64,000 bases of DNA from Mycolicibacterium phlei (GCF_001583415.1 NZ_CP014475.1:4836001-4900000), one strand, 5' to 3'; shown: positions 1 to 8,865, numbered from the stretch's first letter. Translations and numbers: made by a program. The notes: generated by a model not told the origin, from the letters alone.

Positions 1-1192
1 CCACCGCCAGCACCGCGACGGCGGCGGCCAGCCCGAACACCAGCCCGGGAATCCGCTGCCACGCGGCGCGGGGTTCGTCGACGGGTTCGCTCGCGGGCAC
101 GTACTGCACCGGTGGGCGCAGCGCGCCGGTGTCGTACACCGGTTCGTAGGGCGCGCCGCGGTAGGGCACGGGGTCTTCGGAACCGGCGTCGTCCTGCGAC
201 CAGGCCAGCGCGGGTGCCGACGCTGTGGCCTCCGCGGGGGCCACCGGCGCGTACGCGGTGGGCGCCTCGGCGCCGCCCTCGGGCGGCACCGGTGCCAGGC
301 CGGTCGGCGCCTCGGCCTCCACCGCCATCGCCGCCAGCGCGGCCGCTCCGGCGGCGGCGTCGAGCCCGGGCCGCGTCGTGACCACCACGGGCACCCCGGA
401 CAGCGCGGTGAACCGGTGCGCCACCAGCGGTGCACCGCCGCCGACGACGGCCAGCGCGGACAGGGCGGAACGTCCGATTCCGTTGCGCTGCAACGTCGAA
501 TCCAGCGCGGCGACCACCACGTCGAACGGGTCGTCCAACAGCGCGTCCAGATCGGCGCGGCTGACGCTGACCACCGCCGGCTGCTGCGGCAGTTCGGCGG
601 CCACGTCGACGACCGGCTCCGCCGATAGACGTTCCTTGGCCGCGCGGCACTCGTCACGCAGCCGCGACAGCGACACCACCGCCACGGTGCCCGCCTCGTC
701 GAGGTCGCTCTGGCCGGTGGCGGCGAGCCGGTTGAGCACATGGTCCAGCAGCAGTTGATCGACCAGGTCGCCGGAGAACGCGGTGTGCCGGGTGGTCTCG
801 TCGATGGGTTCACCGGCGTCCAGCAGCGTGATACCGGTGCCGCCGGCGCCGACATCCACCAGGGCCACCAGCCCCTGCAGGTCCCGGTCGGTGCGCAGCG
901 CGGTCAGGGCGGCGACCGCGTCGGACACCAGTCGCGCGGAACCCAGCACCGGGTGGCCGCGCAGCGCGGTGCGCAGCGCCCGTTGCGGGACCGGGCCCCA
1001 GTGCGCGGGGTAGGCGATCGCGACGGGACCGGCGTCGGCGATCTCGGCCAGGGCGCTCACCAGCAGTTGTTCGGCCGGGTGCGTCGTACCGTCCGGCAAC
1101 GTGAGTACCGGACGCCGGATCACAGGTTGATTGCCGACTCGTACCGCGACCAAGTTCGTCGTCCCGATCGACAACCCCATCGGGTCGCTCAT
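1..1192 (-). CDS. Hsp70-like actin-fold ATPase with membrane anchor (3' end outside window)
   Basis: The 397 residues visible begin MSDPMGLSIGTTNLVAVR; the GLSIGTTN segment fits the phosphate-1 loop of the actin/Hsp70 ATPase fold. VALVDVGGTG near residue 120 fits the second phosphate loop and AVVGGGAPLVA near residue 255 the adenosine loop. A long Ala/Pro/Glu-rich linker follows (about residues 285-375), then a hydrophobic stretch (IPGLVFGLAAAVAVLAV) that runs to the window edge and looks like a transmembrane helix. So this is probably a membrane-tethered Hsp70-related protein of the type found in mycobacteria, not DnaK, which lacks such an anchor and has a substrate-binding domain. Partner and client are unknown. 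It is divergent from the oxidoreductase gene at 1328. The ATG at 1192 was chosen because it lies just upstream of the ATPase core; another in-frame ATG lies four codons downstream. Confidence 0.7.
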   Translation of the reverse strand, partial: MSDPMGLSIGTTNLVAVRVGNQPVIRRPVLTLPDGTTHPAEQLLVSALAEIADAGPVAIAYPAHWGPVPQRALRTALRGHPVLGSARLVSDAVAALTALRTDRDLQGLVALVDVGAGGTGITLLDAGEPIDETTRHTAFSGDLVDQLLLDHVLNRLAATGQSDLDEAGTVAVVSLSRLRDECRAAKERLSAEPVVDVAAELPQQPAVVSVSRADLDALLDDPFDVVVAALDSTLQRNGIGRSALSALAVVGGGAPLVAHRFTALSGVPVVVTTRPGLDAAAGAAALAAMAVEAEAPTGLAPVPPEGGAEAPTAYAPVAPAEATASAPALAWSQDDAGSEDPVPYRGAPYEPVYDTGALRPPVQYVPASEPVDEPRAAWQRIPGLVFGLAAAVAVLAV

Positions 1193-1291
1193 ATGGGTCC
1201 ACACCCTAGCCGCCGGACCGCTGCCGGTCGTCTCCGACACTCCGGTCCAACCCCGTTCGCAGATCACGGTTTTGGCACCGTCGTGCGTGCC

Positions 1292-1316
1292 GGTTTCGGC
1301 GGGTCGTGAACGGGTA
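1292..1316 (+). promoter_or_regulatory. SigF-type promoter for the oxidoreductase-Rieske gene
   Basis: GGTTT at 1292-1296 and GGGTA at 1312-1316 are separated by 15 nt. This fits the mycobacterial SigF consensus (GKTT, 15-17 nt, GGGTA). The expected transcription start lies within a few bases of the ATG at 1328, so the message would be nearly leaderless. Confidence 0.6.
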
Positions 1317-1327
1317 CCTGCAACGTC

Positions 1328-2833
1328 ATGACATCTCTGTGGTTGGCAAACCGCGACGGCGAGCAGGCGACGCCGCAGCCGCCGGCCGAATCCGAGCGAT
1401 CCGCCGACGTCGTGGTGGTCGGCGCGGGCATCACCGGTCTGGTCACCGCGACGCTGCTCGCGCGCGCCGGCAAGGACGTGCTGGTGTTGGAGGCGTTCCG
1501 GGTCGGCGCGGGCGCGACCGGCAACACGACCGCCAAGATCAGCCTGCTGCAGGGCACCAAGCTGTCGCGGATCATCGCCAAACACGGCGCCGCGACCGCG
1601 CGGCAGTATGTCGAGGGCAACCGCGAGGGCCAGGAGTGGCTGCTCCGGCACTGCGCGTCCAACGGTCTGTCGGTGCAGCGCGAGGACGCCTACACCTACG
1701 CGCAGTCCGAGGACGGTGTGCCGATGGCACGCGAGGAGCTCGCGGCGTGTGAGGCCGCGGGCCTGGACGTGGACTGGGTCGACGACGCCGACGTGCCGTT
1801 CCCGTTCCACGGTGCCGTCCGGCTGGGCGAGCAGGCGCAGTTCGACCCGATGCCGTTGCTCGACAGCCTCGTCACCGAACTCGGGCAGCGCGGCGGCCGG
1901 CTGGCGCAAGACGTTCGGGTGCAGAAGGTTTCGACCGACAGCGCCGGCCTGACGCTGTCGGTGCGCACCAGCGACGGAACCGAGTTCGACGTGCACGCCG
2001 GCCAGTGCGTGCTGGCCACCGGCATCCCGATCCTGGACCGCGGCGGGTTCTTCGCCCGGCTCAAACCGCAGCGGTCGTACTGCATGGCGTACAAGGTGCC
2101 CGGCAACATCACCCGCGGCATGTACCTGTCGGTCGACTCACCGACTCGGTCGCTGCGCTACGCGCCGACCCCGGACGGGGACTACCTGATCGCGGGCGGC
2201 GCCGGCCATCCCGTCGGCCACGAGAAGAGCCCGTCGTCGTCGGTGCAGGAACTCGACCACTGGACCAAACTGCACTTCCCGGGCGCGATGCAGACGCACT
2301 ACTGGTCGGCGCAGGACTACTCGCCGATCGACGAGCTTCCCTACGTCGGGCCGATCCTGCCGGGCAACGAGAAGATCTTCGTGGCAACGGGTTTCGACAA
2401 GTGGGGGATGACGAACGGCACCGCGGCGGCGCTGGCGCTGGCCGGCCGGATCCTGGGTGGGCGGATAGACTGGGCCGAGGCGTTCGCCAGCTGGAGCCCA
2501 CACGAGCTGTCCGGTATCCCGAAGGCCCTGCAGACCAACGCGCAGGTCGCGCTCTACCTGGCGCGCGGGTGGATCACCCCGGTGACGCGGATCGGCAACC
2601 GCACCCCCGACGAGGGTGGTGTGGTCAGCGGACCGCCGTGGGATCTGGAGGCCCGCAGTGTGGTCGACGGGTGCGAGCACCGGGTCTCGCCGGTGTGCCC
2701 GCACCTGGGTGGCATCGTCAACTGGAACGACGCCGATCAAGCCTGGGAGTGCCCGCTGCACGGGTCGCGGTTCGCGCCCGACGGCACGCTGCTGGAGGGA
2801 CCGGCGACGCGCAACCTCACTCGCGCCCGGTAG
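1328..2833 (+). CDS. FAD-dependent oxidoreductase fused to C-terminal Rieske domain
   Basis: 501 residues. The N-terminal part is a DAO-type flavoprotein: VVVVGAGITGLVTA (about residues 28-41) is the dinucleotide-binding GxGxxG motif, followed by an acidic strand end (LVLEAF). The C-terminal ~75 residues form a Rieske 2Fe-2S domain with the ligand pairs CPH and CPLH (VCPHLGG ... CPLHGSRF). Such fusions are known and usually annotated as FAD-dependent oxidoreductase with Rieske domain; the substrate is not known. No signal peptide is seen, so it is probably cytosolic. The SigF-type promoter directly upstream suggests stress or stationary-phase expression. Its 3' end overlaps the convergent membrane-protein gene by 17 bp. 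Confidence 0.85.
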   Translation: MTSLWLANRDGEQATPQPPAESERSADVVVVGAGITGLVTATLLARAGKDVLVLEAFRVGAGATGNTTAKISLLQGTKLSRIIAKHGAATARQYVEGNREGQEWLLRHCASNGLSVQREDAYTYAQSEDGVPMAREELAACEAAGLDVDWVDDADVPFPFHGAVRLGEQAQFDPMPLLDSLVTELGQRGGRLAQDVRVQKVSTDSAGLTLSVRTSDGTEFDVHAGQCVLATGIPILDRGGFFARLKPQRSYCMAYKVPGNITRGMYLSVDSPTRSLRYAPTPDGDYLIAGGAGHPVGHEKSPSSSVQELDHWTKLHFPGAMQTHYWSAQDYSPIDELPYVGPILPGNEKIFVATGFDKWGMTNGTAAALALAGRILGGRIDWAEAFASWSPHELSGIPKALQTNAQVALYLARGWITPVTRIGNRTPDEGGVVSGPPWDLEARSVVDGCEHRVSPVCPHLGGIVNWNDADQAWECPLHGSRFAPDGTLLEGPATRNLTRAR

Positions 2834-3578
2834 CGACCGGATCCTCGGGCAGGAACTTGCGCACGGCCGCCGACGCGACGATGCCGACGACGATCAAGGT
2901 GATCCCCACGGTGTCGCTGGTCGCGTCGCTGACCCAGCCGACGATGCCGGTGATCAGGACGAACGGCGGGAACCAGTCCACCGCGCCGGCCCACGACGAC
3001 GTCTCCCCCGTCGCGTAGTCCGGGTAGAACTCGGTGAACGCGGCTGCGAACACCAGCGCGCCGATCGGGATGATCCACGCGGTCCAGAAGTTGTCGTGGT
3101 CGTGCATGACGCCGTTGCCGATGGCCCCGGCGACCGCCGACACGGTGAACGCGAACGCCCAGGCCCCGCTGATCGCGTAGTTGATTTTGCGGAACGGCGC
3201 GGTGTCCCAGTACTCCCTCGGCGTGGTGTCCTTGGCGTAGGCCATGGTGAAAGGCCGTCGCACGATCAGTGAGCCGACGGCGAACACCGCCAGCACGATG
3301 TTGCTGAGCTCGCCGGACCAGATCTGCAACCAGTCGATCACCGGGTCCGGGGCGGCCAGGCCCAGCACGGCCAGCACCACGAAGTAGGCGATGGTCACCA
3401 CTTCCAGCGAGTGCACGCGCACCCCGCGGCGGGATCCGATCCACAGCGTCAGCAGTGCGAGGCCGAGTGCGGCGCCGACGGCCTCCTCGAAGCGGCCCGG
3501 GCCGGCGATGACCGCCATCAGGATCCACGGCGCCAGCCCCGCGAACGGCGATTTGACGTAGCCGTCGACGAACTTCAT
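2817..3578 (-). CDS. Multi-pass membrane protein, function unknown
   Basis: About 253 residues from MKFVDGYVKSPFAG, with roughly seven hydrophobic segments (for example ILMAVIAG, TIAYFVVLAVLGLA, IVLAVFAVGSLIV, TAWIIPIGALVFAAAF, TLIVVGIVASAAV). A conserved-looking central segment (PREYWDTAPFRKINY) lies on one loop. I recognise no transporter or enzyme signature. The internal ATG at 3578 is preferred over an upstream in-frame start at 3617, which would add a hydrophilic, non-membrane leader. It is divergent from the SnoaL-like gene at 3626 and convergent with the Rieske fusion. Confidence 0.7.
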   Translation of the reverse strand: MKFVDGYVKSPFAGLAPWILMAVIAGPGRFEEAVGAALGLALLTLWIGSRRGVRVHSLEVVTIAYFVVLAVLGLAAPDPVIDWLQIWSGELSNIVLAVFAVGSLIVRRPFTMAYAKDTTPREYWDTAPFRKINYAISGAWAFAFTVSAVAGAIGNGVMHDHDNFWTAWIIPIGALVFAAAFTEFYPDYATGETSSWAGAVDWFPPFVLITGIVGWVSDATSDTVGITLIVVGIVASAAVRKFLPEDPVATGRE

Positions 3579-3625
3579 GCCGGGACTGTAACGCGTTCCA
3601 GTTCGGGTGTGCTGCAATTGCGGGT

Positions 3626-4084
3626 ATGGGTGACATCGACGAGATCAAGCGAGTCAAGTACCGGTACCTGCGCGCGCTCGACACCAAGCACTGGGAGGAC
3701 TTCGCGGCCACTCTGACCGAGGATGTCGTCGGCAAGTACGGCGAGTCCATCGGCGAGCAGCACCACTTCACCAACCGCGAGGACCTGGTGGCGTTCATGC
3801 GCAACTCGCTGGGCCCGGAGATCATCACCGAGCACCGCGTCACCCACCCGGAGATCACCGTCGACGGCGACGAGGCGACCGGAACCTGGTATCTGCAGGA
3901 TCGGGTCATCGCCCCGGACTTCAACTTCATGCTGATCGGCGCGGGCTTCTACCACGACCGCTACCGCCGCACCCCGGACGGTTGGAAGATCAGCGAGACG
4001 GGCTACGACCGCACCTACGACGCGTCGATGTCGTTGGAGGGCTTGAACTTCCAGCTTAAGCGGGGACGCGCGCTCAACATCTGA
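3626..4084 (+). CDS. SnoaL-like/NTF2-fold protein
   Basis: 152 residues. The opening MGDIDEIKRVKYRYLRALDTKHWEDFAATLTED pattern (helix, then a Trp-containing segment) and the later TGTWYLQDRV and GFYHDRYRRTPDGWKI strands are typical of the SnoaL_4 / nuclear-transport-factor-2 cone fold. Members act as small isomerases, dehydratases or ligand-binding proteins; nothing here defines the substrate. It is a single-gene unit between the membrane protein (divergent) and the exported protein (convergent). Confidence 0.75.
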   Translation: MGDIDEIKRVKYRYLRALDTKHWEDFAATLTEDVVGKYGESIGEQHHFTNREDLVAFMRNSLGPEIITEHRVTHPEITVDGDEATGTWYLQDRVIAPDFNFMLIGAGFYHDRYRRTPDGWKISETGYDRTYDASMSLEGLNFQLKRGRALNI

Positions 4085-4090
4085 GAGACG

Positions 4091-4744
4091 TCACTGCGCG
4101 ATCGCGATCAGCGCCCCCGGTCGCAGCCACCGGATGATGTCGACGAGGGTGCTGTCGTCGATCGCCACACAGCCGGCGGTGGGCCCGCCGTCGGTGGCGT
4201 GCAGGAAGAACGCGCCGCCGTTGCCGGGCACCCGCGCCTTGTTGACGCCCATCACGACCGCGTGCACGTACTGCGGGATGTTCAGGTTCTCGGTGCCGCT
4301 GGCGGGGTCGGTGTCGAACGGGCACTTCGACTTCTCGCAGACCTGCATGGTGTTGTAGGTCGGGCTCTTCATGTCGCCGTCCCACCAGTGGTTGGGACCG
4401 ACCTGGACATACGGCAGCCCGCCACCGGGATTGGGTGCGGTGCCGAACGCGAAGTCGAGCGTGAACACGCCCATCGGGGTCTTCATCTCGCCGTCGTGGG
4501 TCTGCGGCGCCATGCCGTTGGCGCCGATCCAGGCGGGGATTCCGGCCGCCACGGGTTGCCAGCCGCGTGCGGTGCGCTGGTAGACGTCCATCTTGGCCTT
4601 CGAACCGCCCACGCCGACAACGGAAATCACCTGGGTGGCGCGGCCAACCAGCTGGGCGAACCACGGCGTCACCTGCGCGTGCGCGACCGGCGCCCCGCCC
4701 ACCGCCAGCAACGTCACGCTCAGAAGGGTCAGCAGCCGTCGCAC
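4091..4744 (-). CDS. Exported L,D-transpeptidase-like (YkuD-related) protein
   Basis: 217 residues. The N-terminus (MRRLLTLLSVTLLAVGGAPVAHA) is a signal peptide with a probable AHA cleavage site near residue 23. The C-terminal HATDGGPTAGCVAI carries a His and a Cys (near residue 192) arranged like the active site of YkuD-type L,D-transpeptidases; the canonical SHGC sequence is altered to TAGC. This resembles the exported mycobacterial protein I know as Rv0309. It probably acts on peptidoglycan or another cell-wall substrate outside the membrane. The pairing with PAP2 genes also resembles the Rv0308-Rv0309 neighbourhood. Catalytic activity is inferred only. Confidence 0.75.
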   Translation of the reverse strand: MRRLLTLLSVTLLAVGGAPVAHAQVTPWFAQLVGRATQVISVVGVGGSKAKMDVYQRTARGWQPVAAGIPAWIGANGMAPQTHDGEMKTPMGVFTLDFAFGTAPNPGGGLPYVQVGPNHWWDGDMKSPTYNTMQVCEKSKCPFDTDPASGTENLNIPQYVHAVVMGVNKARVPGNGGAFFLHATDGGPTAGCVAIDDSTLVDIIRWLRPGALIAIAQ

Positions 4745-4808
4745 CGGCCCATGCTAAGTGGCCGCACCCGGCATACCGCGCAGCCATGCCGACCAGTGCG
4801 ACACCCTC

Positions 4809-4827
4809 GACAAGATTTGACAAGATT
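4809..4827 (+). repeat. 10-bp-phased direct repeat upstream of the PAP2-kinase gene
   Basis: GACAAGATT occurs twice (4809-4817 and 4819-4827) with one base between, that is, one helical turn apart. It lies about 30-50 bp before the ATG at 4859. Tandem repeats at this spacing are typical of response-regulator binding sites, but the sequence does not match a regulator consensus I know. Confidence 0.4.
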
Positions 4828-4858
4828 ATTTGTCACGCGTCGTGGGCAATTAACGGGC

Positions 4859-6349
4859 ATGCAGTTGCTATCCAGAGCGCGCGGACGCGGTATCCGCCAG
4901 ATCGGCGCCGGCCTCGGCACCCTCGACCGCGAGGTGTTCGAGGCGATCGCCGAGTCACCGAGCCCGCTGCTCGACGCGGTGATGCCGCCGCTGACCCGCG
5001 CCGCCGACCACTCCAAACTGTGGATCGCGATCGCGGCGGGGCTGGCGGCGTTCGGCGGTCCGTCGGCCAAGCGCGGCGCCACCCGGGGCCTGTTCACGCT
5101 CGCGCTGACCAGCCTGGTCACCAACCAGGGCGCCAAGCGGGTGTGGAAGCGGCAGCGGCCCAGCCTGCTGCTGGTGCCGCTGGCCCGGCGCACTCGGCGC
5201 ACGAAGACGTCGAACTCGCTGCCGTCCGGGCACTCGGCCAGCGCGGCGGCCTTCGCCGTGGGCGTCGGGTTGGAGAGCCCGCTGTTGGGACTGGGGCTCG
5301 GACTGCTGGCCGGGATGGTCGGGATGTCGCGGATCGCGACCGGCGCGCACTATCCGGGCGACGTGCTGGCGGGTTTCGGCCTGGGCGCGACGATCGCGGT
5401 GATCGGCGGCCGGGTGGTGCCCCCGGTGGTCCCGACGCAGGTGCCCGCCGCCGACCCACTGTGGGTGGCGCAGCCGAAGCGGCCCGACGGTGCGGGCGTG
5501 GTGCTCGTCGTCAACCCGGCCTCGGGCAGCGGCACCGGCGCGCGGGTCATCGACGAGGTCCGGGATGCGTTGCCGCGCACCGAGATCGTGGAGCTCTCGG
5601 AGAGCGACGACGTCGAGGACGCCCTGCGCTCGGCGGCCGTGCGGGCCGAGGTGCTGGCGGTCGCGGGCGGCGACGGAACGGTGTCGTGCGCGGCGGCGGT
5701 CGCGGTGGAGTCCGGCCTGCCGCTGGCGGTGTTCCCGGGCGGCACCTTCAACCATTTCGCCAAGGACATCGGTTGCGACACCGTGCAGGCCACGGTCGAG
5801 GCGATCCGCTCCGGCAGCGTGGCGTGCGTGGACCTGGTGTGCCTGAACGAGAAGAAGATGGTGCTCAACACCGCGAGCATCGGCGCGTACCCGGCGTTCG
5901 TGCAGACGCGGGAACGCTACGAGCACCGCATTGGCAAGCCGCTGGCCGGGTTGTACGCGATGTGGCACACGCTGCGCACCGGTGAACCGGTGCGGATCCG
6001 CTACGACAACAAGACCCTTCAGACGTCGCTGTTCTTCCTCGGCAACAGCGCCTACCTGCCGTCGGGGTTCGCGCCGTCACGGCGCACCCGGATGGACGAC
6101 GGGCTGATGGACGTGCGGATCCTGGAGACCGGCCGCCGGTTCAGCCGGCTGCGGATCCTGGGCGCGCTGGCGCTGGGCCGACTCGAGCGCAGCCCGCTGT
6201 ACCACGAGATGCGGGTCCCGGAGTTCGCGTTCACCGCGACGGACGGGCCGACTGTGCTCGCCCACGACGGCGAGGTCGGCGAGGAGGTCACCGAGGCCAG
6301 CTTCAGCGTGCGGTATCGAGCGCTTCCGGTGTTTCGTCCGGCGCCGTGA
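4859..6349 (+). CDS. Bifunctional PAP2 phosphatase / diacylglycerol kinase-family fusion
   Basis: 496 residues from the ATG at 4859; the frame stays open upstream to 4199, but that stretch is the shadow of the gene on the other strand. The N-terminal half carries the three PAP2 motifs: KRVWKRQRPS, LPSGHSASAAAF and SRIATGAHYPGD. The C-terminal half is a DAGK-type lipid kinase domain with VVNPASGSGTGAR and the nucleotide-binding VAGGDGTVSCAA, then FPGGTFNHFAKD. Hydrophobic helices are confined to the phosphatase half. Joining a lipid-phosphate phosphatase and a lipid kinase in one chain suggests interconversion of a polyprenyl or diacylglycerol phosphate at the membrane. A direct repeat lies upstream. 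The 3' end overlaps the convergent PAP2 gene by 47 bp. Confidence 0.88.
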   Translation: MQLLSRARGRGIRQIGAGLGTLDREVFEAIAESPSPLLDAVMPPLTRAADHSKLWIAIAAGLAAFGGPSAKRGATRGLFTLALTSLVTNQGAKRVWKRQRPSLLLVPLARRTRRTKTSNSLPSGHSASAAAFAVGVGLESPLLGLGLGLLAGMVGMSRIATGAHYPGDVLAGFGLGATIAVIGGRVVPPVVPTQVPAADPLWVAQPKRPDGAGVVLVVNPASGSGTGARVIDEVRDALPRTEIVELSESDDVEDALRSAAVRAEVLAVAGGDGTVSCAAAVAVESGLPLAVFPGGTFNHFAKDIGCDTVQATVEAIRSGSVACVDLVCLNEKKMVLNTASIGAYPAFVQTRERYEHRIGKPLAGLYAMWHTLRTGEPVRIRYDNKTLQTSLFFLGNSAYLPSGFAPSRRTRMDDGLMDVRILETGRRFSRLRILGALALGRLERSPLYHEMRVPEFAFTATDGPTVLAHDGEVGEEVTEASFSVRYRALPVFRPAP

Positions 6350-6974
6350 GGGGCCGGGTCGGTGGCGCGACGAGCAGGCAGAACACGAAGTACGCCCACC
6401 CCAGCGCCCAGCCGGCGACGACGTCGGAGGGGTGGTGCACGTTGAGCACGACACGGCCCACCCCGATGGCGACGACGACGAGGGCGCCCAGCGCGATCAA
6501 CCAGACCCGCCGGGAGGGCCGGATGAGAGGGAGGACCAGGGTGAGCAGCGCGAGCACCGAGACCAGCACACCGAGGGCGTGGCCGGACGGAAACGACGTG
6601 CTCAGCGCCGACACCATCGCCGTCGCCGGCCGCGGCCGGTCGGCGATCAGCTTGGCGGTCTCGGTGACCAGCGCCGAGCCCTCGACGGTGAGCAGCAGGA
6701 ACACCGCCAGCCGGGTGTTGCGCCGGATGAAGGCCGCCACGATCACCACGCCCGCGCCGATCCGGAAGGCGCCGGGTCCCAGAACGAGGCAGAACAGGTC
6801 CCAGCCGCGCACCCAGCCCGGATGTTCGACGCCGTGGCGGTGGAAGAACTCCAGCGCGGTGTCGTCGACGCCGGTCAGCCAGCCCCACTGCCGGGTGAAG
6901 CCGATCCACAGCGCCGCGTACAGCGCGACGGCGAGCACGGCCGATCCGGTCAGCCAGCGGGTTCTGTTCGGCAC
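6303..6974 (-). CDS. PAP2-family membrane phosphatase
   Basis: 223 residues with about six transmembrane helices. The phosphatase signature is complete: KLIADRPRP, FPSGHALGVLV and GRVVLNVHHPSD (motifs 1-3 with catalytic His residues). It resembles the mycobacterial protein Rv0308 and likely dephosphorylates an isoprenoid or phospholipid pyrophosphate at the membrane. It converges on the PAP2-kinase fusion, so two PAP2 enzymes lie end to end. The substrate cannot be read from sequence. Confidence 0.85.
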   Translation of the reverse strand: MPNRTRWLTGSAVLAVALYAALWIGFTRQWGWLTGVDDTALEFFHRHGVEHPGWVRGWDLFCLVLGPGAFRIGAGVVIVAAFIRRNTRLAVFLLLTVEGSALVTETAKLIADRPRPATAMVSALSTSFPSGHALGVLVSVLALLTLVLPLIRPSRRVWLIALGALVVVAIGVGRVVLNVHHPSDVVAGWALGWAYFVFCLLVAPPTRPLTAPDETPEALDTAR

Positions 6975-7022
6975 GCCTACACCCCTACCACGCGCCCGGC
7001 GCCGCGGTTATCGTGGCAGGTC

Positions 7023-7505
7023 ATGGCGGTGATTCTGCGCAAACTGGCTCGCATCGGCGGGCTGCCCGCCGACCTGCGCGCCGAGGTGGACGCCGAGGAT
7101 GTGTTCTTCCTGGCCGAGTACCTCGCGGTGACGCGGCGGTTCAGCGGCAAGATCCCGGGCCGACGCGCCAGCGGCAACGTCGCGAGCTACGCCGGCTCGC
7201 TGGTGCTGACCGACCAACGTGTGCTGGCCACCCTGTCGACCGTGCCGAAGATCGCCGGCCGCACCATCGACCACCGGTGGGACCAGGCGCAGTCGGGGGC
7301 GGTGACCGCCGAGCTGTCGGCGACGGGGCTGACGCTCGACGTGGACCTGCCCGCGGTGGACCGACGGTTCAGCGGCGAGCTGTCGATGCACTACAAGGTG
7401 GCGATCCCCGACGACGTCCTGGCACGGCTGCCGCGCCGCACTCTGGCCTTCGACGTACCCCCGGAGTACGTGTTCCGCGCCGTCGGTGTGCCCTACCACC
7501 CCTGA
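7023..7505 (+). CDS. Conserved hypothetical protein
   Basis: 160 residues from the ATG at 7023 (MAVILRKLARIGGLPADLRAEV). The frame is open far upstream, but that part is antisense to the PAP2 gene. The sequence shows alternating beta-type segments (SLVLTDQRVLATLS, TGLTLDVDLPAVD, MHYKVAIPDDVL) and the LTDQRVLA element common in bacterial PH-like domains. No catalytic motif, signal peptide or membrane helix is visible. It lies alone between the divergent PAP2 gene and the convergent permease. A small PH-like or other ligand-binding fold is possible but unproven. Confidence 0.6.
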   Translation: MAVILRKLARIGGLPADLRAEVDAEDVFFLAEYLAVTRRFSGKIPGRRASGNVASYAGSLVLTDQRVLATLSTVPKIAGRTIDHRWDQAQSGAVTAELSATGLTLDVDLPAVDRRFSGELSMHYKVAIPDDVLARLPRRTLAFDVPPEYVFRAVGVPYHP

Positions 7506-7520
7506 CCTACCACCCCCGAC

Positions 7521-8855
7521 CTACTGGTGCTGCAGTTCCAGCACCGGCGTCGGCTGGCGGAACCCGCGCGTCACACCCAGCAGCCAGATGAAGCCGACGG
7601 CCAGCCAGCACATCCCGATCACCAGCGTCAGACCCGACAGGCTGGTCCACAGCCACACCGTCAGCGCGAAGCCGATCAGCGGCAGCACCAGGTTCAGCGC
7701 CACGTTGCGACGGTCCCGAAGATCGACGAAGAAGTGCTTGATCACCGACAGGTTGACCACCGAGAACGCCGCCAGCGCACCGAAACTGATCACCGACGCC
7801 AGCGTCGCCAGGTCGATCACGATCGCCAGCAGCGACACCACGCTGACCACCACGATCGCGTACACCGGTGTGCTGAACCGCGGTGACACGTAGCCGAACA
7901 ACCGCCGCGGCAGCACCCCGTCGCGGCCCATCGAGTACAGGATGCGCGCCACCGAGGCCTGCGACGTCAGCGCCGACCCGAACGCGCCCGCGACGTAGGC
8001 GGCGGTGAAGAACGCGTTCATGAACTGCCCGCCCGCGGCCGTCATCACGTCCAGCGAACCCGACTCCGGGTCGGCGAAGTCGTTGGACGGGAACACCAGC
8101 TGCGCCACATACGACAGCAGGATGAAGATCAGGCCGGCCGAGACGGTGGCGATCATGATCGCCCGCGGCACATCGCGTTTGGCGTCCTTGGACTCCTCGG
8201 CCAGCGTCGACACCGCGTCGAAGCCCAAAAACGACAGGCACAGGATGGCCGCGCCCGCCAGCACCGGACTCAGCCCGGGCGCGGTCCCGTCACCGGCGAA
8301 CGGCGCCGTGAAATCGACCGAGCCGCCGAAGATCTTGGCCGAGGACAGCACGACGAACACCACGATGAACACGGCCTGCACCGCGATGATGACGAAGTTG
8401 GCGCGGGCCACCGACACGATGCCGACGACGTTGAGCACGGTGACGATCGCGATGGTGATCAGCACGATCACCCACTCGGGCAGTGCGGGCACCGCCGCGT
8501 TGAGGTAGATGCCGATCACCAGGTAGTTGATCATCGGCAGGAACAGGTAGTCCAGCAGCAGCGACCAGCCCGACAGGAAACCGACCGGTGCGCCGAAGGC
8601 CTTCTGCGAGTAGGTGTATGCCGATCCGGCGACCGGGTAGGCCGCCGACATCCGGGCGTACGACAGCGCGGTGAACACCATGGTCACCAGCGTCACGACG
8701 TAGGCCAGCGGCACCCGGCCGCCGGAGGTCTCGGTGACGATGCCGTAGGTGGTGAACACCGTCAGCGGCACCATGTACACCAGGCCGAACAGCACCAGCG
8801 ACGGCAGGCCCAGGGCCCGCTTCAGATGGCCCTCGACGGGGGAATGCACTGTCAT
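7521..8855 (-). CDS. APC-family amino-acid/polyamine permease
   Basis: 444 residues from MTVHSPVEGHLKRALG, with about twelve hydrophobic helices. The first helices carry the APC-type sequence PSLVLFGLVYMVPLTVF and the glycine-rich region SYARMSAAYPVAGSAYTY; FLGFDAVSTLAEESKD is typical of the intracellular loop after TM6. A good ribosome site (aaaggcgg) precedes the ATG at 8855. Ten bases separate it from the upstream amidohydrolase, so it is the third gene of the nitrilase-amidohydrolase-permease operon. It likely imports the nitrogen compound that those enzymes hydrolyse; which compound is unknown. Confidence 0.88.
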   Translation of the reverse strand: MTVHSPVEGHLKRALGLPSLVLFGLVYMVPLTVFTTYGIVTETSGGRVPLAYVVTLVTMVFTALSYARMSAAYPVAGSAYTYSQKAFGAPVGFLSGWSLLLDYLFLPMINYLVIGIYLNAAVPALPEWVIVLITIAIVTVLNVVGIVSVARANFVIIAVQAVFIVVFVVLSSAKIFGGSVDFTAPFAGDGTAPGLSPVLAGAAILCLSFLGFDAVSTLAEESKDAKRDVPRAIMIATVSAGLIFILLSYVAQLVFPSNDFADPESGSLDVMTAAGGQFMNAFFTAAYVAGAFGSALTSQASVARILYSMGRDGVLPRRLFGYVSPRFSTPVYAIVVVSVVSLLAIVIDLATLASVISFGALAAFSVVNLSVIKHFFVDLRDRRNVALNLVLPLIGFALTVWLWTSLSGLTLVIGMCWLAVGFIWLLGVTRGFRQPTPVLELQHQ

Positions 8856-8865
8856 GGTCCGCCTT

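Noticed and set aside
3601..3626. SigF-like GTTC ... GGGTA in front of the SnoaL-like gene
   Set aside because: The GGGTA overlaps the start codon, so it cannot serve as the promoter for this start.
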